Under the pieces are notes generated by a model. That model worked only from the letters and a program-made list of their open reading frames with translations, made no database searches and was not told the origin of the DNA. Positions 37,504 to 46,658 of a stretch of 64,000 nt of DNA are shown here, one piece after another. Made by a program: the position numbers and the translations under genes. Origin of the DNA: an uncultured Colwellia sp. (GTDB taxonomy: Bacteria; Pseudomonadota; Gammaproteobacteria; Enterobacterales; Alteromonadaceae); the NCBI GenBank assembly GCA_913062815.1, contig CAJXWZ010000004.1:1-64000 (forward strand). The letters run 5' to 3'. Position 1 is the first letter of the stretch. Each line of letters starts with the position of its first letter.

Positions 37504-39087
37504 TCATCCGCCTATGATAGGTTGAAAAGCCGTTAATGAATCTCGCATAGTTGCATTACCTAACCCTTGCCCAGGGACTAAATTAGCAAACTGCCCTTGT
37601 TCACCATGTAAAGCCATATAATTTAATAACACGGTTTCCACTAATAAATTGACATTGTTGGCTGACGGGGCTGAAGAGGTTTCAACCGACGCATCCATTC
37701 GCATATGACCAATTTGTTGATGCATGGCATTTTGCTCACTCGTCCCTCCCATTAATTGTGGCTTGCCAGTAGGGTTAAACACTAAAAAGAAGGCCGCTCC
37801 GGTAGATGAATTATCACCTGTCCATTCACCTTTTCCCCTACCTTCCGCTGAGTCATCAATACGGCCATTACTGGCAACTGAACCATCGCTAAACACATAC
37901 ATCATTAGCGGTTGATTTCGTCTAGCCGCGTATTCTAGACAGGCACCCATGCATCGTCCGGCACGTAAATCTCTTAATTCGCCTGTACCACGTTCGCCGG
38001 TGTGATAATCAAAACCACCCATAGTCACTGTGCCAGCCCCAGAAAAACCATTGACTACCAGTTTCATAATAGAAGCGGTTTTTTGAAACTCTCTTTCAGC
38101 ATCAAATTCCGCAAGGGTGAAAATGCCACCAGGCCCCACTATGTCAACATCTAGTAAGGGGTTTAATGTAGCAGGATTACCAAATCGGTCAGCTAAATCA
38201 GCACTTTTTACATAACCACAATTGACCATATCTTTAATAACGTCGTCGCGGGTTACTAGAGTGTTTACCTGTGACATCTTTTGCGCGCTGACACGTTGAA
38301 TGCTCTCCATAACTGCCACGGCATCACTTTGCGATAGTAAATTAAATAGATCGCCAACATCAACTAAGCCGGTAACGTCACTTGGCCGGTCTACTTTAGT
38401 TGGCCTCATACTTAAATCAATAAAGCGAGAGGGCGACATTGAATTACCCCCTGAGTCGGTATTTCTTGAGCCAGCTAATGGTACTAGTGAACCATTGGCA
38501 CCGGCTGCGGCAATAGCATACATGGGGTTGTGTGGATTATTACTGGTATCATTATCTGAACGGCTAGGTATTACTGCACCATTAATACGCGCAGCAGTTT
38601 CAGCTGACACTTTCTCTAAAATGCCGCGTAAAAAGGCGGAATCTGAATGAAAAGCTAAACCTAAATCCGTATTAATGAAATCAGATTCTTGGGTATTGGG
38701 ATTAGCAATTGCAGGAGACATCTCTCCAGGTAGACCTAATTTGTTATAGCCAGCGGTATTGAGAAAGTCTAATTGGCCACCTGAGCCTCCAACTAATACA
38801 TTTGAGCCTGAGATATTCGCGCCACCAGCAAGGTCAAAGCTAATAAATGGGATTTTTCCAGCCCCTTGAGTACTAATACCACAACTTTCTCGTAATGCAT
38901 CCAAATCAGCAGATAGGGTAGCATTTGCTTTATTAGGGTTAGAAAATAAGCTTAATAAGGATAAGCCTGCAACCGTATGACCACCTGTGCGTAATCCCGC
39001 AGCAATAAAGTCTCGTCGTGACATCAGTTTACGATGATCGCCATATAATAAAGGGGTATCTGGCTGGAAATGCTTGGTCTTACTCAT
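37504..39087 (-). CDS. Tat-exported DUF1501-like protein
   Basis: A 527-residue protein with a twin-arginine signal (SRRDFIAAGLRTGGHTVAGLSLLSL, starting near residue 23), so it is exported folded. The mature part resembles DUF1501 proteins, relatives of the alkaline phosphatase/sulfatase fold: FISFDLAGGANISGSNVLVG, FDYHTGERGTGELRDLRAGRCMGACLEYA and MMYVFSDGSVASNGRID. Similar proteins have been labelled GspF in databases, which the sequence does not support. It is the last of three minus-strand genes with two CxxCH proteins. DUF1501 proteins pair with cytochrome-like proteins in planctomycetes, a parallel worth noting. The function is unknown. Confidence 0.75.
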   Translation of the reverse strand: MSKTKHFQPDTPLLYGDHRKLMSRRDFIAAGLRTGGHTVAGLSLLSLFSNPNKANATLSADLDALRESCGISTQGAGKIPFISFDLAGGANISGSNVLVGGSGGQLDFLNTAGYNKLGLPGEMSPAIANPNTQESDFINTDLGLAFHSDSAFLRGILEKVSAETAARINGAVIPSRSDNDTSNNPHNPMYAIAAAGANGSLVPLAGSRNTDSGGNSMSPSRFIDLSMRPTKVDRPSDVTGLVDVGDLFNLLSQSDAVAVMESIQRVSAQKMSQVNTLVTRDDVIKDMVNCGYVKSADLADRFGNPATLNPLLDVDIVGPGGIFTLAEFDAEREFQKTASIMKLVVNGFSGAGTVTMGGFDYHTGERGTGELRDLRAGRCMGACLEYAARRNQPLMMYVFSDGSVASNGRIDDSAEGRGKGEWTGDNSSTGAAFFLVFNPTGKPQLMGGTSEQNAMHQQIGHMRMDASVETSSAPSANNVNLLVETVLLNYMALHGEQGQFANLVPGQGLGNATMRDSLTAFQPIIGG

Positions 39088-39152
39088 GTCATTAGTCCTA
39101 TATTCACTTTTTTATATTGCCATTTTTCGTAAAAAAAACACTGGTTAAGCCT

Positions 39153-41603
39153 TTATTGAACCAAGATAGCAGCACTGGCTAGTACCGCGGTACAAGTAGA
39201 CTTAGCAATCGTTTGTGTACGCAGCGCATCACAACCATTTTCACAACTTGCGAGTCTTGTGATCAAATTATCTAATTCGGTAAAAACTCGGCTTTTATCT
39301 GGCTGACTCGTTAAGTTTAAAGGTAACAGTTGATCCAGTAACGGGTTTAGCAAGTTAGCTCTTCCAGTACTATCAAAGGCAAATTCAGGTGACTGTGAAA
39401 AATCTACGTTTGGAAACCAAGTGCTACGGATGCTAGTATCGTCTATTGCTTGGTCACAATAAGCGATTGCGAGTTGTGTGATGCCCATTTGTTGCGCAGA
39501 AATAAAAGTTTCGATGTTAACTGTTGTGGGGAGTTGCTGTTTAACTAACTGATAGGTTTCAAAAACCTTGCTGCTTTCTTGTTTAACCCCAGTGAGTACG
39601 CTCATAGTGGCATTTATTTCAGCAAAATTTCGAATACCAATATGGGCATTATCAATACTTGTCGCAATTTCATCAGGTTGAATAAATTGAGCAGGAATGA
39701 CTACATTTTCATGTTCACCTAGCCGTTCAAAGCTTAAAAAGAATTCATCGTTACTGGCACCTTTTTCTAATCCAATAATCGTACCTAAAGAAGAAAGCAC
39801 GACGGGCTCAACAATACTTTGTCCACTAGTCATGAGCATATCTAAATTGATGTATGCTTGGCCTTGTGTACTTTCTTTACCATTTAAGCCTATACGCATA
39901 TTCTTCAAGGCAATATCTTGAACAAAGCTATTGCCATCTAAATTAACCACGCTTGGCTGATTAAATAAGTAACTGTAATTATCATACTGGCTTACTTCAA
40001 ATACAATGTAAGTATTGGTTAAGTCAACGAGTTCACTGATAGAGAATAGTAAAAAGAATTTTTCACCAACACCCACATCAAAATTTTGAGTAAGTTGTGC
40101 TTGTGTTAATTCACGGTTGTAGATTGCTAATAAACGAATGTCTCCCTGCCAACGATTATTATTCGATGCTTCAGTCGCTAGAATTAAAGCAAAACTATCA
40201 TCCCACGAAGCTAAAGGAGAGCTCTGCTCATCCTGAACTTCAATAAGCTTTGAATTAACATATATTTTTCGTCCGGTTGTAGGAGAGTAGGTAAGCACAA
40301 TATGTTGTAATGTTGCTTGTAACTCTTCAGCGGCGTCAGGTGTACTTAATGCAGGTATACCATTGTTAGTGCTACTTTGTGTACGTAACATAAAGTCATA
40401 ATTATATTGGCTCTGACCTAAAGTAAAGTTACGTTCATTATCGCCGGCAGAATAAGTGACAATACGCGCGGGGCCTTCTTGGACAACATTATTTGGCGTC
40501 AACCATGCCTCAATAGAGAACTCTCCGGTTGACGTTATTAAATCATGTAATTTTTTAGAATTTGCAGTGCTTGCTTGCGCTCTACCATTAATAAAGGAAA
40601 GCCCCCAACTGCCTAACCATTCAACTTCACCGGTAATGGTGAGATTTGCTGCAGGTGAAATGCCCGAAGTATCATAAGCTGTATTGCCTTCTCCGGTTTT
40701 AAATTGATATAAGGCAATAACATCTGACTCGAAACGTCCACCACTTGATGCGACAAGGCCGTCGGTCAAAAGTAGTGATTTTGAAACCACCATTTCCGGT
40801 GAAATAGCATCAAGTTCTATTGCATCAGCAAAGCCTTGAATAGCTGTTTGCATTTCAGCGCTATTTGATTGGCAGTCACTCCAACAATTATGAAACTCGC
40901 TGCCAAGTCGCACCACTAATCTTGATTGGCTTGGACTATCCAAATTAATCACTCGCTTTGCAGACTCATAAGCTTGCGCTAGATCTGCACTAGCAAAAAA
41001 CGGTGACTGTGCAGTAGTTGCCGATTCACTGTGACAGTTTGCACAATATTGTCTGACTAAAGGGTATATTTGTGAACTATATAAGCTGCTATCTGCTGGA
41101 AAGTTTCTACTTGTACCTGGCTCTCTAATTATCGGTGCTGTCAGTTCTATGGTATTAGCGACACTCACCCTGTCATCTGCCCATAGTTTAATCCACTGCT
41201 GCATCGTTTCACTACAAGCTTGATCGCTGTTTAACCAGCAATTGTGACCAGTACTGACTTTAGTCACTAAACGCGATTGTGCTGGTGCCGTCAGGTTCAC
41301 TAGTGGGTTGGTGGCAGCGTAGGCATTATTGACATCATGACGACTAGCAAAATAGGGCGCTTGCTCTCCTTGAATATGACAGGCACCACATTTATCACTG
41401 GTTGATATGTTATCCCAAAGAAAGGTTTTATATTTTTGAATATCTTCAGTTTGTGGCGCGGGCCCATTATATGCTTGACTAGGGTTATTTTCAGGTGCCG
41501 GCGGTTGTGTTTTAACTTCAGAGTCACCACAACTGATAATTGTCGTGAGTAAGAGTGCTGTTATCAGTTTTTGGCAGCAACAAGTCATACAAGCTAAATT
41601 CAT
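39153..41603 (-). CDS. Lipoprotein with duplicated CxxCH modules and a LamG-like domain
   Basis: An 816-residue protein from the ATG at 41603, which has a strong ribosome binding site (GGGAGAG). The lipobox is near residue 25 (TIISC). Two tandem modules of about 120 residues follow. Each has CxxCH (CGACH, CANCH), then Q-[AS]-P-[YF]-F, P-x-QSRLV and HNCW, ending MQxxI--AD. A LamG/concanavalin-like domain covers about 290-500 (EFSIEAWLTPNNV, IVLTYSPTTGRKIYVNSKL, RWQGDIRLLAIYNRELT). The rest is unassigned. The CxxCH motifs suggest covalently bound heme, but only if they are served by Ccm. It starts 2 bases after the preceding gene's stop. Confidence 0.75.
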   Translation of the reverse strand: MNLACMTCCCQKLITALLLTTIISCGDSEVKTQPPAPENNPSQAYNGPAPQTEDIQKYKTFLWDNISTSDKCGACHIQGEQAPYFASRHDVNNAYAATNPLVNLTAPAQSRLVTKVSTGHNCWLNSDQACSETMQQWIKLWADDRVSVANTIELTAPIIREPGTSRNFPADSSLYSSQIYPLVRQYCANCHSESATTAQSPFFASADLAQAYESAKRVINLDSPSQSRLVVRLGSEFHNCWSDCQSNSAEMQTAIQGFADAIELDAISPEMVVSKSLLLTDGLVASSGGRFESDVIALYQFKTGEGNTAYDTSGISPAANLTITGEVEWLGSWGLSFINGRAQASTANSKKLHDLITSTGEFSIEAWLTPNNVVQEGPARIVTYSAGDNERNFTLGQSQYNYDFMLRTQSSTNNGIPALSTPDAAEELQATLQHIVLTYSPTTGRKIYVNSKLIEVQDEQSSPLASWDDSFALILATEASNNNRWQGDIRLLAIYNRELTQAQLTQNFDVGVGEKFFLLFSISELVDLTNTYIVFEVSQYDNYSYLFNQPSVVNLDGNSFVQDIALKNMRIGLNGKESTQGQAYINLDMLMTSGQSIVEPVVLSSLGTIIGLEKGASNDEFFLSFERLGEHENVVIPAQFIQPDEIATSIDNAHIGIRNFAEINATMSVLTGVKQESSKVFETYQLVKQQLPTTVNIETFISAQQMGITQLAIAYCDQAIDDTSIRSTWFPNVDFSQSPEFAFDSTGRANLLNPLLDQLLPLNLTSQPDKSRVFTELDNLITRLASCENGCDALRTQTIAKSTCTAVLASAAILVQ

Positions 41604-41605
41604 TA

Positions 41606-42862
41606 TCACTCTCCCATACAATAATTGCCAATTTCTGCGAATACTCGCTTTAATTGGTAGTTATTTTGCTTGAATGACTGGGTTGTAGTAGCAATTTGGT
41701 TTAAGTCATCGTCATTTTCAGCCGTTCTTAAACAGATATTTTCGAATACTTTTTTTACTTGGCATTGAGCAAAAGCTTCACTGTTAGCAAGCTCTTGTCC
41801 TAATGACTTAATACCGCTACCTTGACCACTAAGTTGCGGGTCCCAACCTAATTTTTGATTAATTCCTGTGCGCCAATAATTTCGCCATTGATCGTCCAAG
41901 GTGATAAATCCATAGGGGAAACTAGTGGCATTATGATGATATTTAGTAACAACGCGAGTACCAGTGAGGGGGTTTATCATGCCGGATTGGTTGTAGGTAA
42001 GGGCACCATTTTCAGCTTGGGGATCTGATTCAGCATCAAATTGGTAATCATAAAAGGCAAAAGCCTGAGCTAAGGGATCCATGCCGCTATGACAGCCTAA
42101 ACAATTATTTAAAAACAAACGACTGTCTCCTCCGGGACTTCGGCTAACATCTTGGCGAATTCTATCTGGAGTAAGGGTATTATCTTTAATTGGTTCTAAA
42201 TCGGTACATAAATGATTTATTAAAGTGAAACGTAGCATGGCACGATTAGTACCCAGATAAAAAAAGGCTTTTGCTGCTGCTCTACTGGTTAGTATGCCAG
42301 CAGTTGCTTCACTAGGAAGACCATTTAAGCTGGATTGTGTGGTTTTTATCAAGCCGTCTTTTAGATTAATGAATTGAGTTTCTAATGCCTGATAATGACT
42401 ATTGTTATTGTTATTGTAATTGGGGATATTCAGGTTGTTATTGCCAATGTAAACAATGTCATCTTGCAGTATTTTTCTAAAATCAATGTCATCCCTTACT
42501 AGGCCGATAAAAGTGGCTGAATAATCGTTTAATTCCCCAAAAATATCTTGCTCTTTATTAGTCCATGGAGTGGAAAGTTTTTTGAGCGTAGTTGAATAAA
42601 AATGCTCAGATTCCATTGCTTGATAAGCTGCAGCAATTGCTTGATTTGAGTTAAGCAAGCTGACCATTTCGCTTAGGGTTTGCTTTGATGCAGGTACTCC
42701 CGCAATGCGATCGTGTAAGCGTTTTGCTTGTTCCAATGCGGAAGCATTAACTTTATGCGTAAATGTGGCTAATGTGTTGACAAATAAGAGAAATAAAAGT
42801 GTTTTTTGTGCGTAGTTTCGCCATAAACCTACACGGTTTAATGGTTTGATATACACCCTCAT
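41606..42862 (-). CDS. Exported CxxCH protein resembling DUF1588-type cytochrome-like proteins
   Basis: A 418-residue protein with an N-terminal signal (hydrophobic TLLFLLFVNTLATF near residues 21-34, cleavage near VNASA). A single heme-binding-type motif lies in NNCLGCHSGMDPLAQAFAFYD near residue 255, matching the C-x2-CH-x3-DP-x-G/A-x-A-x-x-x-[FY]-D signature of DUF1588 proteins from planctomycete-type cytochrome families. A short poly-Asn tract (NYNNNNNS) near residue 150 is encoded by an ATTGTT microrepeat. It is the first gene of the minus-strand trio, divergent from the HzsA-like lipoprotein. Function unknown. Confidence 0.7.
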   Translation of the reverse strand: MRVYIKPLNRVGLWRNYAQKTLLFLLFVNTLATFTHKVNASALEQAKRLHDRIAGVPASKQTLSEMVSLLNSNQAIAAAYQAMESEHFYSTTLKKLSTPWTNKEQDIFGELNDYSATFIGLVRDDIDFRKILQDDIVYIGNNNLNIPNYNNNNNSHYQALETQFINLKDGLIKTTQSSLNGLPSEATAGILTSRAAAKAFFYLGTNRAMLRFTLINHLCTDLEPIKDNTLTPDRIRQDVSRSPGGDSRLFLNNCLGCHSGMDPLAQAFAFYDYQFDAESDPQAENGALTYNQSGMINPLTGTRVVTKYHHNATSFPYGFITLDDQWRNYWRTGINQKLGWDPQLSGQGSGIKSLGQELANSEAFAQCQVKKVFENICLRTAENDDDLNQIATTTQSFKQNNYQLKRVFAEIGNYCMGE

Positions 42863-43167
42863 ACAGCCTCCTTGAAGATGTTATATTGCAAAATCAACTG
42901 TTCAAAAAAAAAGCAGTTAAGAGCGTTTGAGTGTATATAATGATTTGGAAATGAGCAAATATTAATTTCAAATTTTTCAGCTAACTAACATTTTTTGAAT
43001 TTTTATTTGCGTTATATGATTTTTTATTTCAATATGTAAGCTCAATAAATAATCCCCCAATTATTTAACTGGTTATTAAAACGTTTTTTGATAATCAAAA
43101 TTATATTGTGAACATTTGCATAAGTAATTTCATTAACTTAACGTTTACAAAGTGACTGAGGGATTTC
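42863..43167. promoter_or_regulatory. Divergent promoter region of the envelope/CxxCH locus
   Basis: A very AT-rich stretch of about 305 bases without a gene. It separates the minus-strand trio from the plus-strand HzsA-like gene and the operon after it. It contains a 15-base palindrome TTTTGAT-A-ATCAAAA (43086-43100), which could be an operator. The spacing does not fit FNR. The plus gene has the ribosome binding site GAGGG before its ATG. Confidence 0.45.
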
Positions 43168-45846
43168 ATGTATCTAGTATCATCTTGTTGTCGATATACA
43201 CTTGTAGCATTGTTGCTAACAGCTTGTGGTGTTGACACGGCACCAACAGATGATAAAACCGATCCTGTGCTGGTTGAATTCCCCGTTGTTTACATTGAAC
43301 GTAGTGTCAACACTACCAGTGATAATGAAGAAATAAATCAAGCCCGTTTTTCTGCACGCAATCCCGCTATATTCAATCCTGGCGCAGCTCTTTTTATAAA
43401 AAACAATGCTTTTGCTGATTCTCTTGCGGTCAACTTAACCAGTGATTTATTCATTCAAGATGATGATTCATCAAGCATAGCCATTGATATTAGAGACATT
43501 GTCGTCGCTGATGATGGTCAACAGTTTTTAGTGTCAATTCGTGCCCCTGAAATAGCCAATATCGATGATAATGAACAAGCTAAATGGAATATTTGGCGCT
43601 ATCAAATAGCGAGTCAAAGCTTAGAACGCGTGGTAATTAGCGACAATATCGCCGAGCAAGGTGATGATTTAATGGCTAGTTTCTTACCTGATGGGCGAAT
43701 TATATTTGCTTCCAATAGGCAAAGAACTTCAAGAGCCATATTACTTGATGAAGGTAAGCCACAATATACAGCGTTGAATGAACTTGGCGATGATACTGCA
43801 TTTAATATCCATGTAATGAATGCAGATGGCACTAATATTAAACAATTAACCTTCAATCTGAGTCATGATTTCTATCCTTTAGTACTGCACAGCGGCCATA
43901 TTCTATATAGTCGTTGGGATGCTATGGGGGGAAATAACAAAATTAACTTATATCAAATGAATCCTGATGGCACCGAGCATCAATTGGTGTACGGGTGGCA
44001 CTCACATCAAACTATGTTTGCAAACGATATAGAAAATATCGAGTTCGTTAAGGCGCAACAATTACCCTCGGGCGAGGTTTTTATGTTATTAGCATCTGAT
44101 GATGAGAACGTATACCAAAAGCGTCCAATGCTTATTAATATCACTGACTTTATCGATAATGAGCAGCCATCTGAAAACTCTACTGCGTCAGGCAATGCTC
44201 AAACTGAATTGTTTTCTTCGCAAGTGTTTAATTTTACTTTCACTGAAAATATATCTCTGTCAGGGCATTTGAGTCATCTGTTTCCTTTACCTGATAACAG
44301 TGAACGTTATTTACTCAGTTGGGATTTATGCCGAGTGATTTTCGAACAAGTGATCAAAGCTTGTGGGCAGTTATCAGCTGAAGAATTAGCCCAAGAAGGT
44401 GTTGTTTCAGCGCCTGACGCTTATGAACTATGGCTTTACAATGGCAAAGAAAATACTCAGCAATTAGTAGCGAAAACCTCAGCAGGTAAGATGATTACCG
44501 AAGCTATTGTGATGCAGCCTAGCACGATTGAACGTGAGTATATTGCAGATAAAAACTTCAGCACAGGACTTGATGCACAATTAGCTAATGAACAAGCGGG
44601 TGCTATCCATATTCGCAGTGTTTATGATTTTGATGGTGTTGATGTCAGTGGCGACCTAACCCGTTTGCAAGATCCAAGTCTAACTGCTGCCACTGAATTG
44701 CCCATGCGATTTTTACGGATAGTTCGCGGCGTGCCAATGCCGCCAGACGAAGTTAGACAAATTCGTAATACTGATTTTGGTCGTAGCCGTAACCAACTTA
44801 TGCGTGAGATCATTGGTTATACACCTATCCAGCCTGATGGCTCGGTTAAAGTGAAAGTACCGGCTAATGTGCCTTTTGCCTTAAGCATTTTAGATGCACA
44901 AGGACGACGTATTGGCGGTAGACATCGTCAATGGCTGAGCGTTAAAGCTGGCGAAACGTTAGAGTGTCATGGTTGTCATACTCAAAGCAGTGAGTTGCCA
45001 CACGGTCGCTTGGGTGCGCAAGCTCCAAGTATCAATGTTGGCGCGTTATCCTCAGGTGTTCCTTTTACTAATACGAGCAACAACATAGTGCCTCAAGCAG
45101 GGCAAACCATGGCTGAGGCGGATGTTATGGTTAATGGCTTAAGTTCATTAACGGCAGATATTCTTTATCGAGATATTTGGACTAACGAGGAAATATCAAC
45201 GGTTAATGAAGATATAACTCTTAGTTACAATGATTTAGCAACACAACAGCCTAATGGCAGTGAATGCTTTAGTGATTGGACGGCTTATTGTCGTATTCAA
45301 ATTAATTATGTGGACCATATCCAGCCTTTGTGGGAATTATCACGGCAAGTATTTGATGAAAGTAGCCAGGCATTAGTAGCAGATAATACTTGTACTGCTT
45401 GTCATGGCCCAACGGACAATAATAATTTAGCGCAGGTACCCGCCGGTCAGTTAGATTTATCACCTTTACCATCGGTTGATGAGCCTGCTCATGTTACCAG
45501 CTATCGAGAGCTGTTTTTTAATGACGTTGAGCAAGAAGTCGTGGCAGGCATTATAGTAGATAAACTAATTGAACTATTAGATGCTCAAGGAAATATTGTT
45601 TATCAACGTGACAGCGAAGGTGAATTAATATTAGATAGTGATGGAAATCCTCTTGCGGTATTGACTACCGTGCCAGTAGGCGCCGCTTTATCGGTTAACG
45701 GCGCAAACGCGAATGAGGACTTCTTTCAATTGTTTTTAGATGAAAGTCATCAAGGGATGTTGTCAATTCATGAGTTAAAACTTATGAGTGAATGGCTTGA
45801 TATTGGCGGTCAGTATTACAACACACCGTTCTATCCACAAGATTGA
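43168..45846 (+). CDS. Hydrazine-synthase-alpha-like CxxCH lipoprotein
   Basis: An 892-residue lipoprotein (lipobox LLTAC near residue 20). Residues about 90-400 have TolB/WD40-like propeller repeats (LMASFLPDGRIIFASNRQ, IHVMNADGTNIKQLTFN, ILYSRWDAMGGNNKINLYQMNPDGTEH). The second half resembles hydrazine synthase alpha (HzsA) family proteins, with two CxxCH motifs: ECHGCH near 601 and CTACHG near 747. A long middle-domain VPANVPFALSILDAQGRRI is typical of this family. True anammox chemistry is not implied; HzsA-like proteins occur widely without it. It is divergent from the trio and leads into the SH3/barrel operon 59 bases later, perhaps co-transcribed. Confidence 0.75.
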   Translation: MYLVSSCCRYTLVALLLTACGVDTAPTDDKTDPVLVEFPVVYIERSVNTTSDNEEINQARFSARNPAIFNPGAALFIKNNAFADSLAVNLTSDLFIQDDDSSSIAIDIRDIVVADDGQQFLVSIRAPEIANIDDNEQAKWNIWRYQIASQSLERVVISDNIAEQGDDLMASFLPDGRIIFASNRQRTSRAILLDEGKPQYTALNELGDDTAFNIHVMNADGTNIKQLTFNLSHDFYPLVLHSGHILYSRWDAMGGNNKINLYQMNPDGTEHQLVYGWHSHQTMFANDIENIEFVKAQQLPSGEVFMLLASDDENVYQKRPMLINITDFIDNEQPSENSTASGNAQTELFSSQVFNFTFTENISLSGHLSHLFPLPDNSERYLLSWDLCRVIFEQVIKACGQLSAEELAQEGVVSAPDAYELWLYNGKENTQQLVAKTSAGKMITEAIVMQPSTIEREYIADKNFSTGLDAQLANEQAGAIHIRSVYDFDGVDVSGDLTRLQDPSLTAATELPMRFLRIVRGVPMPPDEVRQIRNTDFGRSRNQLMREIIGYTPIQPDGSVKVKVPANVPFALSILDAQGRRIGGRHRQWLSVKAGETLECHGCHTQSSELPHGRLGAQAPSINVGALSSGVPFTNTSNNIVPQAGQTMAEADVMVNGLSSLTADILYRDIWTNEEISTVNEDITLSYNDLATQQPNGSECFSDWTAYCRIQINYVDHIQPLWELSRQVFDESSQALVADNTCTACHGPTDNNNLAQVPAGQLDLSPLPSVDEPAHVTSYRELFFNDVEQEVVAGIIVDKLIELLDAQGNIVYQRDSEGELILDSDGNPLAVLTTVPVGAALSVNGANANEDFFQLFLDESHQGMLSIHELKLMSEWLDIGGQYYNTPFYPQD

Positions 45847-45905
45847 TTAACTTGAGTATACAAGATTGAATATGAAAACTAATGAGGCATGACAATACAC
45901 CCGCT

Positions 45906-46658
45906 ATGAAAAAAAAGTTCAGATACTTAAAATTATTCAGTATTTTATTTCTTATTGCTAACAGTCTTTGTGTTTACGGTGAAAGTGAAACACCTTTATT
46001 GTTAAAAATTGAAGTACCTTATATTGAATTACATTCGGGTCCAGGTATTGGTTATCCCATTTTATATGTGATTGAACAGGGTGAAAGTGTCAGTGTTTTG
46101 TTTAAGCGCACTGGTTGGTTGAAAGTGAAAGACAAACGTTCCAATGAAGGTTGGTTGCCTCAGAGTAAGCTTTTGGGTTTTAGTAAATCAGGTACTAAGC
46201 TGAGCCATAGCAAATTGACTTTCACTGATTTTCAAAGCAGAGATTATGAAGTAGGTATTATGTATGGTGATTTTGATGGTGCGAATTTTTATAATATTCA
46301 GCTAGATTATAGGCTCTCAGAAGTATTTAGTGCTGAAGTGTCAGCTGGTAAAGCTTTAAGTAGTATTTCAGACAGTGATGTCTATGAGTTATTGTTATTA
46401 GCAGAGCCTTTACCTGAACTAGTTGTTTCCCCGTATGTTGCTATTGGTGGAGGCATTATAAATACTAAACCACACAGTGTATTAGCAGATTCAAAAACTA
46501 GGCAAGACACTTTAATGTCAACCGCCATTGGCGTTAAATATCATTTAGCACGTAACTTCGTTTTACGGGCTGAGTATAAATATTCGTTAGTACTAACGGA
46601 TCGTGATAACAATGAAGAGATTCAAGTATGGAAATTAGGTTTCAGCGTATTTTTTTAA
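45906..46658 (+). CDS. SH3-domain and outer-membrane beta-barrel protein
   Basis: A 250-residue exported protein from the ATG at 45906 (MKKKFRYLKLFSILFLIA signal, cleavage near VYGES); an in-frame ATG at 45882 is an alternative. Residues about 35-95 form a bacterial SH3 domain (IEVPYIELHSGPGIGYPILYVIEQGESVSVLFKRTGWLKV). The remainder is a small eight-strand-type barrel (YEVGIMYGDF, NIQLDYRLS, GVKYHLARNFVLRAEYKYS) ending in WKLGFSVFF with terminal Phe. SH3 may hold peptidoglycan or a partner in the periplasm. It overlaps the next gene by 31 bases, starting a translationally coupled operon. Confidence 0.75.
   Translation: MKKKFRYLKLFSILFLIANSLCVYGESETPLLLKIEVPYIELHSGPGIGYPILYVIEQGESVSVLFKRTGWLKVKDKRSNEGWLPQSKLLGFSKSGTKLSHSKLTFTDFQSRDYEVGIMYGDFDGANFYNIQLDYRLSEVFSAEVSAGKALSSISDSDVYELLLLAEPLPELVVSPYVAIGGGIINTKPHSVLADSKTRQDTLMSTAIGVKYHLARNFVLRAEYKYSLVLTDRDNNEEIQVWKLGFSVFF

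Noticed and set aside
37504..39087. General secretion protein GspF
   Set aside because: GspF is a polytopic inner-membrane protein; this one has a Tat signal and a soluble DUF1501-like body without further membrane helices.
42400..42425. ATTGTT microsatellite as a phase-variation tract
   Set aside because: The repeat is only about 2.5 hexamers long, in frame, and encodes a short Asn run; slippage would not cause a frameshift by whole units.
43086..43100. FNR box before the HzsA-like gene
   Set aside because: FNR sites need TTGAT-N4-ATCAA; here the half-sites are separated by one base only.
43107..43122. CRP site before the HzsA-like gene
   Set aside because: Only the left half TGTGA is present; the right half does not match TCACA.
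43168..45846. Evidence for anammox metabolism
   Set aside because: Only an HzsA-like protein is present, with no HzsB/HzsC, HDH or nitrite enzymes; the similarity is at family level only.
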